Below are positions 11,532-24,274 of a stretch of DNA of 64,000 nt, one piece after another. The stretch is from contig OZ012691.1 in assembly GCA_963942565.1 (NCBI GenBank), forward strand, positions 15,104,058 through 15,168,057, given 5' to 3'. The translations under genes and the position numbers were made by a program. Below the pieces are notes generated by a model that did no database searches, was not told the origin of the DNA, and worked only from the letters and a program-made list of their open reading frames with translations. The DNA comes from Maea johnstoni. Its lineage: Eukaryota > Annelida > Polychaeta > Spionida > Magelonidae. How positions within the stretch are numbered: the first letter of the stretch is position 1; each line of letters opens with the position of its first letter.

Positions 11532-12640
11532 ACATGTAATACATGTGATACATGTCAATCCTAATGGAAACTCCACAGGGATGTCATATCTGTTATATTA
11601 TACCGAACAAAATTCAAAACACAAAAGGGGGAAACATTACAAACACCGGTGATTTTGGATAAATATTCGTCGTCTTGTTGAACTAGTTTCACCGGTAGGT
11701 CACTCGGCAAACTCCGTGGGTGTTCGTGGGTATTCTTCGGGCTAGCAGTAACTAGTCAACTATTTCATAGCTGTTGCTTTGAACTATTCAATTATTTCAT
11801 AAGCTGTTAAGGACAGCAGCCTGTCACTAAGGAGTGAGGAAAACATGACGATTAATCCATGACTCTTGACCAACCAGAATCAAGAATCTTTACGTGAGGT
11901 ATAGTAAAAACAAGTATCTTTTGTTGACCCAAACCAAGTGTTGAATGATGATTTTGCATCGTTTTACTAGTGTTGTCCTAGCACTGAAGATATGGTGACA
12001 ATCATATTTGGCATTTTCCATTCATGGTTAGTTTATCCTCTAATTGCAATTGTCAATACCAGAAGTCCCTCCACAGAACTTGCATCTAGTATACAGACCC
12101 ACGTGTTTATAATGTGTGAGTGGGACTTTTAACGACACATTACTATGCAAAGTGCCCCTGGTGGCGATTTGGTGAACTAAAACCTACAAACCATTGGACG
12201 CAGCTGGAAGACTAGTATCCTGGAATTTGTGGCCTTAAGTGTCAGAGATAGAGCTCATTCGGCTGTTTATAGTATACACCACAGAATCATAGTACAACAT
12301 TCCCAGGAACAATGAGCAAACTAATCACGTCATATTTCATGCATCTGATGTCAACAGCTTTCTTATGTCATTAACACTAGGTAGTTTTCTTCACATAACA
12401 TACAGAACATCGATTTACTGGCGTTTATTAAATATATGAGTGGTGTTGGCACTGAACGTGCAATAAACTGGCAATGAGCTGGTATTAAGCTTGCAATAAA
12501 GGAGACAATTTAGTAGACAATAAGGCCATAAGTAATACCATCACTCATACACTGTGTACACTCATAAAGCAGTAGAAGTGGCAGCACTTAGGGTGGAAGA
12601 CTACTGCATTGTGTCATATTTGGGCGAACGTATCAAAGCT
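11532..12640. other. no recognisable gene
   Basis: No supported coding region or repeat in this stretch. Confidence 0.4.
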
Positions 12641-13113
12641 TTAACACTTACAGTGCCGGCATTTAATTCCAGCACTAAATGCGTCGGCAGCCGAGCATTA
12701 TACACGACCGTGCGCCCAATTATCACACATTTTCCTGGGCATGAAAGCGACCACAGGGCCGTGACCGCACAACTGAATGTGATTTTCATGCGCAAGGTAC
12801 GTGGGTCATTTATGTGTTTGGCTTATTTTGTTGACATGTTAGTCACTGGGTGTTCCTTACAAACAGGCACTGGCAGACGCCCGGTCGACAGGGGCAGGAT
12901 TTTAATGCCTGTACTGTATTCTGTTGGTGGCTAATTTTGCCAATACAAAATAACGCAAAAAGCCAAAAAATATCTGAAACCTTGGCATATTGGTACTCAT
13001 CTGTGAGTTCTCAGTGAGAGATATCCAATCAACACCAATGTGACATGGTTTAGATGGTTTTTAACACATCTTTACATCCTTGTGCTTTGGATGAAAGTAG
13101 CCTTAGCATTGGT
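12641..13113 (+). mobile_element. MITE family B copy (B3), interrupted by a family A copy
   Basis: The B copy starts at 12641 (TTAACACTTA), is broken after 10 bases by A2, and resumes at 12919 with TTCTGTTGGTGGCTAATTTT. It runs to TAGCATTGGTAGGGTTA. Removing A2 and one TA restores a 23-base B end that differs from the other copies at about four positions. Confidence 0.85.
12651..12916 (-). mobile_element. MITE family A, full-length copy (A2) with TA target duplication
   Basis: A complete copy that defines the family. One end is CAGTGCCGGCATTTAATTCC and the other, inverted, is CAGTACAGGCATTAAAAT. TA lies at both edges (12649-12650 and 12917-12918). Family-wide, the ends are about 25-bp inverted repeats of the form CAGTRCMGACATTTAATTCC plus TGCAC. 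The interior has GTCGACCGGACGTCTGCCAG and GACCCACGTAGCTTGCGAAT. No transposase is encoded. TA targets fit Tc1/mariner-type mobilisation, but the termini alone do not prove the superfamily. Confidence 0.9.
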
Positions 13114-13977
13114 AGGGTTATAAACAGCACTGAAAATGGTATAAATTTCTTTGGCACATCGATAACAGCATTTCAAAAACATTACATCTGTTGAAAGAGT
13201 AGGGGGGCACTCGACATTTTTTGAAATGTAAACTACTTTTGATAGTTTGAATAGATTAGTTTATGGTATAAACCGATCACTGTACATATGTTTCCAATAC
13301 ATTCGAACATTCTCAATGTACTAGTATACATGTAGCAAGCACAGACTTATCAGTTTCAAAACGTTCTAAACAATAAATATTAAGAAAACTTAAGTTGTGA
13401 AAATTGGGGATTGCAGAGACAGCAGCATGACACACAATGCTGGATGGTTTGGGATACTCAGAACCTTTAGTAGTTAATGTTTCCTTCAAATTAACATGGC
13501 ACATGAGGGTTTTGAAAAACGCTTTTAATCTAGGCTGGAGGTTTTTTGAAAGAATATGCCATTTTTACTGTTTTTTTATGGTGTTTATATTGTACAAATA
13601 CTATACATAACGAGTTAATTTTGGAAGGATTTCGTACCTTCTACTCGTAAAATACACCGATCTTATACCCCTTTATATACGAGTGGCCAGATGTAGGGCT
13701 ATTATGATTTCATAGTAAATTGAAACTAAGGTATTAACTCTCATGTGTATCATTTCAACATTGACCTTTTCAGTGATCCACAGTTTCAATAAAATTCCAG
13801 AAACGTTTGTGTGTTCCCTTTATGCGACGCCTTATATATAGGATTAAATTTGTATCGTCCCCTTTTTCTAGCAAATTCAAGTTAAATCATGACAGGCGAA
13901 TTGTGAATGGTTGATGAAACCTGATTACATGGGTAAAATCATCCTCCTTACCCTAAGTCACTGGGAACTCTCTAGCA
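13114..13977. other. no recognisable gene
   Basis: No supported coding region or repeat. Confidence 0.4.
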
Positions 13978-14226
13978 TACAGTGCCGACATATAATTCCT
14001 ACACTAAATGCGTGGGTAGCCCGGGCATGATACACGACCGCACGCTTGATTGCCACCCAGTTTTCCGGGCATCGATGCATGGATGAGCTCACAACTGAAC
14101 GAACTTTGATTTGAAAACTTTAACATAGGTCATTGATGTATTTAGCTCATTATTTGACATTAGGCATTGGTATTTGTACGACCAGGCACTGGTTGACTGG
14201 TACAGGGTTTAAATGTCGGTACTGTA
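13978..14226 (-). mobile_element. MITE family A copy (A3)
   Basis: Starts TACAGTGCCGACATATAATT and ends AAATGTCGGTACTGTA. Internal CATCGATGCATGGATGAGCT and GACCAGGCACTGGTTGACTG are typical of family A. It forms an inverted pair with A4, 76 bases away. Confidence 0.88.
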
Positions 14227-14302
14227 CGCCAACCCTGATTCGACGGCCTGTCCAGCTATATGGGAAACATGATGGGATATTGGTGCCTTGTTGGTCTTAT
14301 AG

Positions 14303-14573
14303 TACAGTACAGCCATTTAATTCCCGCACCAGTCCACCGGGCGTCTGCCAGTGCCTGTTTGTAAGGAAAACCCAGTGAATAACATGTCAACAAAATAAAC
14401 CAAACACATGAATGACCCACGTAGCTTGCGAATGAAAATCACATTCAGTTATGCGGTCACGGACCTATGGTCGCATTCATGTCCAGAAAACTGTGTGGCA
14501 ATCGGGCGTGCGGTCGTGGATAATGCTCGGGCTGCCGACGCATTTAGTGCTGGAATGAAATGCTGGCACTGTA
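14303..14573 (+). mobile_element. MITE family A copy (A4)
   Basis: Starts TACAGTACAGCCATTTAATT and ends GAAATGCTGGCACTGTA. It shares a short insertion (GGTCACGGACC... type) with A2, so the two belong to one subfamily. Confidence 0.9.
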
Positions 14574-15617
14574 CTTAATCATGTGCAAGGTTTATGCATT
14601 CATCTTTGTCATACATCAAACACAGGACACGCTGTCATATCCTAAATCTTAGCTCCCACAGCATCGCTAATGATCCATCTCTCATTATGCCAATGGAAAA
14701 TTTTCACTCAATTGCAGAATCTCTCTCCCCGGCACGGAAGCCTGGCCCTTTTCTTTAAGTTTACCTCGCCTTGCAATAACCATAAAGATGCATGATGTCC
14801 GACGGCGTTGAGTGCTTTGATTACAAGGCACACACACCACCTCAAAGAAACCAAGATGGCGGCGGGCGAATCCCGATGGCTCATTATACGTATACTTAGC
14901 CATGAAAGAGTTTGCCTTCTACCTGTGAAATATGCCTCATCTATTACCATGCATCAGGTGTGGACCTCACAAGGTGCTAATTGCATTGCTATAATTAACC
15001 TGGCGGCGAGTGTGCCTTAGATCTGCCACCTTAAAAACGTGTAATGAGGAATATATAAGCAACTTTGATTCTTTGATGGTAGTTTGTGGGGAACTATATA
15101 AAAAGCCGGATGGCATTTTCATTAAAGACATTAAACCACTTCTCCCTATACGCCATCGCGAAAGCCCTACAGTCAAAGAGATCTCACAAACATGTCTTGC
15201 ACTGATTAATGTCAAAAAGGATTACAAGTAGCATGGGTTCTCTTGCAATAACTTTGGATGTGGATTTTCTTTGTCCGATCAAGTCTGATCAGCAAATACA
15301 GGCAAATTAAAAACATCGGTAAATTTACAAGATTTTACAGTACTGGAAATGCCTTGGTTTATTATACAATAAACTGTGAACTTAGAATATGTTCCTAGAC
15401 TATTTAATGTTAGTGTGCAGGTCCCACCTTACAAGGGCAAGAACACTTCACCACTTGATCCTAATAACCATAGGGGAATGACCCTATTGTCCAATTCTAA
15501 TAATCTTCTGGAGGCACTTATTTGAGGAATAATTGGTGGGTGGGCAGAAGGAGTAGTTTCAGATCTTTGATACGTATTTCATGTGTCTATACTGTCCTTA
15601 CCTCACAAGAATCTACA
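14574..15617. other. no recognisable gene
   Basis: Several short open frames overlap at 14685-15231 on both strands, but none has a recognisable motif or supporting splice pattern. Confidence 0.35.
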
Positions 15618-15676
15618 GCAGAACGGGCAAAATGCACGACCTCACAACTAATTGCCACCCGGTCTTCTTGGCATGT
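15618..15676 (-). mobile_element. MITE family A, internal fragment
   Basis: CGGGCAAAATGCACGACC, ATTGCCACCCGGT and TTGGCATG correspond to GGGCATAATACACGACCG, ATTGCCACCCAGT and TGGGCATG of family A. No ends are preserved. Confidence 0.5.
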
Positions 15677-15904
15677 AACTGATTTCTGTACAATATGTTA
15701 ATTTAACTATCAACCTGTATTGGTGTTAAAAAGGGTGGGATCAATATGGCTCCCTGTAATTCAATTTAGTTTACCATAGTTTTGTACTTTTTTCTTTAGT
15801 AGTGGGATTTGGATTTTGAAGGACAAAGTTGTTCGAAATTTTCAATGGTGTGCCCCTATAATGCTCCAGTACAACGATAATCAATACGATACTTAAGTTC
15901 CTGT

Positions 15905-15985
15905 GGGGTTAATTTGTGAATATAGGATAATTTTGATGCTAAAGCCTACATCCTTTTCCTCGTAATCAGATCAATTATGAACGTC
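15905..15985 (+). repeat. interspersed repeat E, copy 1
   Basis: TTAATTTGTGAATATAGGAT and AAAGCCTACATCCTTTTCCT match 56798-56880 in the same order. Confidence 0.55.
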
Positions 15986-16689
15986 TAGGAAATCACCGAG
16001 TGAGGGACCATAAATTACGGAAGTTCCAATAGAGGCTCCCCTACATACAAGCAGGGAATGTGTTTGGCCCTTTTCCCCATATCGAATTTTCCCAAAATAT
16101 ATGGTCGCTTCAGATTTCCTTAAATTTGGCAAAGTCATGGTTAAGAATATATTCTTTTCTTTCAATTTTGAATTTAATCAACGTTGCAGAATCTGAAGGT
16201 GGAACATGCACTTTTTCTCATTTTCAACAAAGGTGGTTATAAAATTGGAAAGGATTAAAGATTTAAAACGACTTTACTAAATGGGGGCAATAGATTGGTT
16301 GCATTGGATTCTCAACATGATTTACCTATGAAACGATCAATATACATGTAGATAAAATGAAAAGTGAAAAGCATCACAACTATATATGGAAGAAATCCAA
16401 CGAATAATATATAGAGGGGTACAATTAAACAAGGTTAAGAAACCCACATCCTTAATTTGGAAGGTTGAACCAGACAAGTCCACTAACCATTAATTCCCCA
16501 TGAGGATCAGCACATCCAATACTTCCTATCCTCTAAAGCAATAGAACGACTCGAATGAGTTCAGTAATTTAAGGCAATCAGGTTTGCTGCCTAAGGGTTT
16601 CCACTTCCATTAATTGTGACGTGAACTACCATGCTATTACTTCAAATGATGTCCTAGTCTATTGGTAATGTTTACAATGGCATACTATC

Positions 16690-16942
16690 TACAGTTGTAC
16701 AGACATTTAATTCCTGCACCAGTCAACCGGACGTCTCCAAGTGCCTGGCTGTACAAACGCCTATGAATAAAATGTCAAAAAGGTAAGGCAAACACATTAA
16801 TGTCCCACGTGTCTTGTGAATCAAAACTAGGTTTAGTTGTGAGGTCATCCATGCATCCATGCCCAGGAAACTGAATGGCAATCGGGTGTGCGGTCGTGTA
16901 TTATGCCAGTACTTAATGCAGGGATTAGAAGTCGGCATTGTT
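16690..16942 (+). mobile_element. MITE family A copy (A6)
   Basis: TGTACAGACATTTAATTCCT and CAGTCAACCGGACGTCT on the left. CATCCATGCATCCATGCCCA is in the middle. The right end is eroded (ATTAGAAGTCGGCATTGT). Confidence 0.85.
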
Positions 16943-17151
16943 CCATGCTGATACCTGAAATAATGTCCTGTTCTTTGGATAATGTTAACGATGGTATACC
17001 ATCTACATGTATACCATCTGCTATTGTATCTGGGCATTGGCTTACAGGTGGGTTTGGGCATCATTTGAACATGACTTTCAAAGAAAAATATATACAAACA
17101 TTCTTCAGCACAGCTTCATATTTTGATCAGGATATTCTGAATATTGCACAT

Positions 17152-17341
17152 TTAACCCTTATGCTTCTGATGGCTAATTTGGCCAATATAAAATAATGCA
17201 AAAAAAATGAAATGTGACTAAAACCTTGGCACATGGATACCCATCTGAGAGTACTCAGCGAGAGCTAACCAATTAATACCAACATGACAATCTTTGTGTC
17301 GTTGTATCTGATGAAAGTAGCCACATCATTGGATGGGTTAA
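17152..17341 (+). mobile_element. MITE family B copy (B4)
   Basis: TTAACCCTTATGCTTCTGAT to CATTGGATGGGTTAA, with GGCTAATTTGGCCAATA and GATGAAAGTAGCC inside, and TTAA at both edges. Confidence 0.85.
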
Positions 17342-17635
17342 CCGCATGATTATTTTCGTTTCAACATAACTTCGATGGTATTGCTGCTACATGTATGCCA
17401 TATATATTGAGCTATAGTTCAATGCGCTGATGACCATTGGTCCCTATCCTTGTATAGGAAGATGTCCAATACTCTAATTCATTTCCCCATTAATTTCCCA
17501 TGCGTATCAGAACACACGGTACTTTCTACCCTCTAAAGGAATAGCGAGACTCGAATCGACTCACAAATGAAAGGCAAATTGGGCTACATTGGGCATTTTC
17601 GAAATGTAACATGGTGTGTCACGTTGCTATCTTAT

Positions 17636-18070
17636 ATAAAGGTATTCGGTTTAGAGTCTTGTATCCACCGAAGTGCTCACACGACCTTCCTCCCATAACA
17701 GGCCTGTACACACGGAAACCAATTTAATCCCCCGGGGGATATTCCATAGCAACTGGCAGCATATAGCGCACAAGCTCTAAGCACTGCCTTATTATATGCG
17801 AGGTACCCATTTTGCAGCTGGGTGGACTGAGGCAATATGGAAAAAAATGTCTTGCTCAAGGACAGACCAAAGTGCCCCGCTAAGCTCTGGCAGCTAAGCT
17901 CTAAGCACCTCCTTATTAATGCTAGGTACCCATTTTGCAGCTGGGTAGACTGAGGCAATATGGAATAAACTGCCTTGCCCAAGGACAGACCAAAGTGCCC
18001 CGGCCGGGAATTGAACCAGCGACCTACTGATTACTAGTCCGACACCTAACCAACTGAGCTACTTTGTCCC
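17636..18070 (-). mobile_element. SINE S1 (tRNA-Thr-like head, CORE-like body) with internal tandem duplication
   Basis: On the minus strand the head reads GTAGCTCAGTTGGTTAGG (A box), GGACTAGTAATC (anticodon region AGT) and GGTTCAATTCCCGGC (B box). The body follows with TCCTTGGGCAAG, GCCTCAGTCTACCCAGCTGC and AAAATGGGTACCTAGC. These resemble the vertebrate CORE/MIR block CCTTGGGCAAGT...GCCTCAGTTT...CTGTAAAATGGG. The body is present twice (about 17760-17880 and 17890-18000). The 3' end is CCGAATACCTTTA. Confidence 0.85.
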
Positions 18071-18358
18071 CTGCGTAGTGCTGACTTGTGGGAAATGTGT
18101 AGGATATGATAACATCGACATCTGTACAATGGTCCTGCATCAGAACCTTTAGTTTTGGTTTTGGCGTCATCTGAACACAAAAGCCATGCAATAGAAAACC
18201 CATATCTTGACACCAAAATAATCTTATTAGCATTTCCTGAAATGGCGATTTCAAGTGAATGATTATTTTCGCTTTCACTTTAAGGATATTTCTGAGGAAT
18301 ACGATGAATTCACAGTAGGTGTATAGACGATTATTGTTGTTTTCTCAATATATACACT

Positions 18359-18544
18359 TCAAACATTCAATTCCTGCACCAGTCGACCGGACGTCTGCCA
18401 GTGCCTGGTTGAAAGAAAAGACTAGCACGTCAATGTTGTGAGGTCCACCATGCATCCATTCCCGGAGAACTGATCGGGCGTGTGGTCGTATAATATGCCC
18501 GGGCTGTCCACGCATTTAGTGTATGAAATACTTGCCTGTACTGT
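18359..18544 (+). mobile_element. MITE family A, deleted copy (A7)
   Basis: ACATTCAATTCCTGCACCAG, CGACCGGACGTCTGCCAGTG and the right end GCCTGTACTGTA are present. About 80 internal bases are missing. Confidence 0.85.
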
Positions 18545-18582
18545 AGTGTGGTCTTTATTGAAGATGGTTTCCGAACTATTAT

Positions 18583-18915
18583 AATAATTTCTATGGACAA
18601 CCGGTTTTGAAATCCTGGCATTGGCTTGTATTGGCTAATGACCCAGTATTTATGAATAACATAAACAAAAGCTGCTCGAATAGATTATTTTACGTGCATA
18701 TCATTGGCTATTTTTATAATTTATTATAACGTTCGTCAATGACAACCACAATTACTCCTATGGACAACCGATTTTGAATTCCTGGCATTAATTTGTATTA
18801 GCTAATGGCCCACTATTCGTGAATTTCATTTAAACAAATAGCTACTCGAAGAGTATTGTTATATGCATATCATTGACTACCTTTATACTTTATTAAAACG
18901 TCCGTCGATAAATTG
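18583..18915 (+). repeat. diverged tandem duplication, 2 x about 170 bp
   Basis: CTATGGACAACCGGTTTTGA and CTATGGACAACCGATTTTGA start the two units. GTATTGGCTAATG/GTATTAGCTAATG and GCATATCATTG recur. Identity by eye is about 80 percent. Confidence 0.85.
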
Positions 18916-18939
18916 ACAGAATACGCCAACGCCAACCTC

Positions 18940-19137
18940 TTGCCGACATTTAATTCCTGCACTGAATGCTAGGACATAATACACGACCGCATGCCTGATT
19001 GCCACACGCTTCACAAGCTATGTCGGTCATTAAAGTGCATGGCTTATTTTTTGACGTGCTATCCATGGGTACTTGTACAACCGGGCACTGGCAGACGTCT
19101 GGTCGACTTCTGCAGGAATTGAGTGTATGTACTGTAG
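18940..19137 (-). mobile_element. MITE family A, deleted copy (A8)
   Basis: TTGCCGACATTTAATTCCTG at one end and GTATGTACTGTA at the other, with GGCACTGGCAGACGTCTGGT inside. About 60 bases are missing in the middle. Confidence 0.85.
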
Positions 19138-19144
19138 CTAACAA

Positions 19145-19384
19145 ACATGATTAGAATTCACTAAAATCTATACATACTTATTCTCAGATACCCGACTTCA
19201 TTGCAATGCTGTATGCCACAGAACATGTTGAGAATTCACTAAATTCACCAATTCACAATTTTCAACATGATTAGAATTCGCTAAAATCTATACATACTTA
19301 TTCTCAGATACCCGACTTCATTGCAATGCTGTATGCTACAGAACATGTTGAGAATTCACTAAATTGACCAATTCACTTGCAATC
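19145..19384 (+). repeat. tandem duplication, 2 x 120 bp
   Basis: ACATGATTAGAATTCACTAA begins unit 1 and ACATGATTAGAATTCGCTAA begins unit 2, and both contain GATACCCGACTTCATTGCAA. Only a few differences separate the units. Confidence 0.95.
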
Positions 19385-19425
19385 GATCCATAACACATCA
19401 ATAGAGGAGACAATTTCCCACCGTG

Positions 19426-19655
19426 TTAACCCATAAATGCTCGTAGCGATCAATATTAACCGGATAATTTTGATAAATTCCTTCAAGCAAAAGCATATTC
19501 GGGAAAATATTTGAAGGAGAAATCTTAACTAGAACACTATCAACAGCTCTCCTTCAAATATTTTGTAAAATCATTTTCAATTCCAAAGTTATTGCCAAAG
19601 TATTATAGATCCAGACGCCAATTTCCAGAGGAGCCTTTGAGCGTTAATGGGTTAA
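19426..19655 (+). mobile_element. MITE family C copy (C1), TTAA-bounded
   Basis: TTAACCCATAAATGCTCGTA at the left and GCGTTAATGGGTTAA at the right. TTAA at both edges and CCCAT termini suggest a TTAA-targeting superfamily. Internal CTCCTTCAAATATTTTGT is shared with C2. Confidence 0.7.
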
Positions 19656-19929
19656 GTACAAACTAGGTAATTAAATACATAGGAAATCTAATCAAGAATT
19701 TGACTCCAGTGGATGGATCTGAATTCCAATAGATATTTTAGTACTTCGCCTAGAGGAAAATGCGGATGTGTATTCATTTAAAATCCAACGCTTCCCATTA
19801 TCGCGACTACTGATCTGTTGAATTTCCATCAAGAGCCTGATGAACGCATCCGAGAGTAGGCGTTAGGTACCTGTTGGCCTACACGAATGCGAGACATGTA
19901 GGTCAGAGTATACATGTTGATCTTCAATA

Positions 19930-20233
19930 CTGTAGGTAGAATGGCTAATTTTTCCGCGTAACAATTTTCCCTAATTTTTCGTTTTGGGTGTTTCCATTTC
20001 TAATATTTCCGAAGAGAGAACCTTTTTTTTCGTTTCTAATTTTCACGTTGTATGTAGATTTTTAATTTTATTGTATCAAAGAGTAGATATGATGGGTAAG
20101 GACAAGGATTTCTCCGTTTTTATGAAGTCCGGACATGTACCTTATTGTTTTTTCCTGTGATGTTTATTCCTGTTTGAAAGCATTCGGGGATAAACTGGAA
20201 AATAAAACTCACGGCAAATTAGCCATTCTACGG
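19930..20233. mobile_element. MITE (family D), single copy in window
   Basis: Ends are inverted repeats: GTAGAATGGCTAATTT on the left, AAATTAGCCATTCTAC on the right. The interior is about 270 bases without coding capacity. CCGCG/CACGG steps next to the termini are partly matched. Confidence 0.75.
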
Positions 20234-21764
20234 TATATGTTCAGATTTCTTTTTTAATTTCTGCAAAACGAATGTTTGTTATTTCTTGACAACACACAAA
20301 CACAAAAACAAACACATACTGATACATATACCCCACAACAACCGCAGCTTTCTCTACAAATTAGGAGGATTTTGGATTAAGAAACAAAATTCTTAAATGA
20401 TATCCCCTACATTTCGTAAATATTAGATAAGATTTCCAAAATTACCTTAAAATGTGGAAGTTTCCCCTCAATCTCGGTATAATACTTTTCATATTGTAAC
20501 TGCACTGATAGTTCATATGTGATTTCTGCGATATTAGTCATCTTTCCTTTCTGTCTGTTTTTGTATATTTTCTTCTTAGTCAAGTTCTTATAGGCAGTAC
20601 CAAATATTTTCTCTGAATCTGAAATTTTGATCTTATATTTTAGTTCTGTTTTTGTATACTTTCTTCTTAGTTTGGAGTTATTTCAAAAGCAGTTGTTAGA
20701 CCAACGTCAATCTGTAAAATTCTAGAATGTTCAAATGAGTAGTACATGTACTATGTGCGGTGCTCTACACCTCGTTCTCTGCTCCTTAATTGAGTTATGA
20801 AATTTGTATATATAGATATTCTAAATAAACAGATACGAAGATAAAACAATAAAAGGGGCCCTAAAGGCTCATATACATATAAATTTATATATGAAAGTAA
20901 TACACTTTAAGAACAGGATGCTGTTCTTCTTTTTCTCTCAGTGATCCCATGAGGGGAGATTTTTGCATATTGCCATCATCCTGCCCAGCGGCCATGTTTT
21001 TCAATTGGGTGACAGAGATCACGGCCTTGCCCCTACCTCTGTGCTTATCCTATACACCACCAAGCTCCTTTGCAACCCACTAACACTGACCACAGCAGTG
21101 AGTGATGACCCAGATTCACGATGGCAGAGGCCCTGGCTCAGAGGAGGTGCTATTCACTAATTGCAATTTTAGATTTCTCTTTGTGTGGAGCTTTAGGGCT
21201 TCCCTGTATATGACAGATGTTGAGCTATGTTCATAAACCTTCATATAAACCTATGATTTGCTCTTCCCCGAGTTCCCCTTTAAAGGTCAGTTATTTTGTA
21301 TATCTGTGGTATTGACCTGTGGTAAGGGTAATTGTATTTATGTTGATTCAGTCTGAGATCCAGGCTATACTGGTCTATAAATCGCTGAAAGGAGCCAATG
21401 CGTAATTAGCCAGTAGATTGTATGTTATTTACCTGACAAGTAGCAGGGATTGTTGAGTTCCATATATGCTGATGTCAACAGCTGCTGTCTCAAGAGCCAG
21501 GCATATTCACCCTACAGCTCTCTGGACAAGGTTATAAAACATTTGGAAATCATTCAAAGAGGTTCTGTCTCTATTTCAGACTCCCTTCAATCATACTGCA
21601 AACAGTGCCTTCCTTTATAAAACAGCGAAGCATCAATCAAGCCATTTTTATGAAATCAATGATAAAGAGATGAACATATCGATAGCAAATTACAAATTAT
21701 AACCAATTACAGTAGATAAGCATGATCGTTATGAGAAACACTTGCACGAAGACGTATATGTGTG
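20234..21764. other. no recognisable gene
   Basis: No supported coding region. Two phrases (TTTTTGTATA and CTTCTTAGT, near 20570 and 20660) recur at short range, suggesting an eroded duplication. Confidence 0.4.
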
Positions 21765-22007
<243 letters not shown>

Positions 22008-23131
22008 GAGAAAAATGCAACGAGCCACGTTTGCTATGCGGGTGTAATATTGACATCAATGCGAGTCAAAGAATCAAATGCTGCCGTCAGTATCTATTCA
22101 ATGCTAATCGCCGTAGCGCATGACAAAACAATACTGCTACACATCTGGATAAGAAAGCACAGAACTTTACATGACATGTGGCTGACTGCTTTCATGTTTA
22201 TCTCAAACAATGCTTTTATCCCATCAACCAATATTTCCCCCGAGACTCTGCAAAGCCCAGCTCTTTTGGCCGTACATTTCTAGCAAATGAAGCATCTGGT
22301 ACCTTTTTAGGGAAGGAAAAATGGTGGTCACAACAGGAGCTTGATATTTGTTCAAACATAGATTTGTTCAGATGGTCTGTCCTTTGATGAAATGCTTGAG
22401 TTTTGGCTAATCTCTGGAAAGGCCATTGCATATATGTACAATAGAGTCGTGAAAAGTTGAGTTGGGATGGGCTAGCCATATCAACATAACTCTTTTGATC
22501 CCTAGTCTATGTTACTAAGCTACTGATCGCGCTATAGCAGTATGAGCAGATCTTTGAGTGAATGGAGGTTTTATGCCTGTCTAGTCACAACTGATATTTG
22601 ACAATATTGTATTTATTGTATGATGTTTATTTTGTATTTTGCTTAGTGTCTAGTTCTCCTTTCCTCTGTTAGTTTGATTTTCCTTTCTTTGTTAGCTAGT
22701 TATTTTTGTTCTTTGCTGTAGGTTTCAGCGTTGATACCACTCTCTCTTCTTCTTTCCTATGTATTTGTAATTTCATATCGAAGTACATGGTCAATATTAC
22801 ATTACATTACATATAGCCTAATAATTTGCTTAAATCTCACCTTTTTAAGAATCTTAACTTTTACAATGTAAAAATTCAGCTTATCCATTATCTGCTTATC
22901 TTGTCAGAACAATAAAGATACTTTATGAAGTGATAGATTTCCCCTGAATACATAAGATTTATTCAGTCCAAATGAAGTTTCGTTCATTTCTTTTCTTATA
23001 TAATTTTCTGCAAACATTGCGTGTTTTATTCCATCTTTCATGCATGAAAAAATGATAATGATAGTAAACATACACATGGAATAGTACTTTCATACCAGCT
23101 ACATGTACATTACATATTACAGCAAATAAAC
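22008..23131. other. no recognisable gene
   Basis: An open frame continues out of the TA tract to 22283, but it has no recognisable motif. The T-rich region at 22570-22790 could be an eroded LINE 3' region (TTTATTGTATGATGTTTATT). Confidence 0.35.
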
Positions 23132-23151
23132 GTATTATTATTATTATCATG

Positions 23152-23228
<77 letters not shown>
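23132..23228. repeat. (ATT)n microsatellite
   Basis: About 30 ATT units. Confidence 0.97.
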
Positions 23229-23642
23229 AGATGGTCATAAACACATTTCAGTCTGAAATGACAAATTTCTTAATGATTATGCTTGAATGATACATCATAC
23301 TAACCTTAAAGAAAGCAAATACTTGATTTCTATGTTTGGTAAATGAGAAACATCTGCACGCCTAAAGGGACTAATGAGATACGAAATCCAGGAACCATAA
23401 TGCTCATGATATTTCAAACAGCACGTGCTTATTGCTATCAAAGGGCTTCCCTCACAGTCGAGTGATCTAACACACTGCGTGATTTCCTTCAGGACCTGCA
23501 ATTATCTCCGCAATTAGTATTCGCTAGTCAAGATATAATCTTAGGAGAATTGTGAGAAATTACATCCAAGCGCCATAATATAAAATGATTGCTTTCATAT
23601 AACTTTTGTACTAATTGTAGACTAGATCATTATACTAGATCA
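23229..23642. other. no recognisable gene
   Basis: No supported feature. Confidence 0.4.
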
Positions 23643-23997
<355 letters not shown>

Positions 23998-24274
23998 AGC
24001 CTCAATGTATCGAAATTCAGATTCATACACGATTGGAGATCTTAGTGTTACACCCTGTACATTTAAATGCATTTTCACACACACATGTATCTGTATTAAT
24101 ATCACTCCTCGTCGATAAAAGTCGTACACGCTTGGAGTAAGAATCTAATTAGAATAATCCCGTTAGTGATACGGTCTATTAAGTTTCTATTACATAAAAG
24201 CTTTAATCTTATACAACTCAATGTCGTCCAATTTCTTTTAATACATGGCTAATCTAGATGCAGGCTTCTTAAAC

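Noticed and set aside
12554-12934. 126-codon frame, and similar frames at 30505-30921 and 42233-42520
   Set aside because: They lie almost wholly within MITE family A copies, which are noncoding. The frames are not conserved among copies.
14685-15231. Cluster of overlapping short frames on both strands
   Set aside because: Mutually overlapping frames with no motif, codon bias or splice evidence.
17985-18070. Possible functional tRNA-Thr gene on the minus strand
   Set aside because: The sequence continues into a SINE body and the same head recurs at 35125-35210. Acceptor-stem pairing is not evident.
22008-22283. Open frame continuing out of the (TA)n tract
   Set aside because: No recognisable motif and the start lies in the microsatellite.
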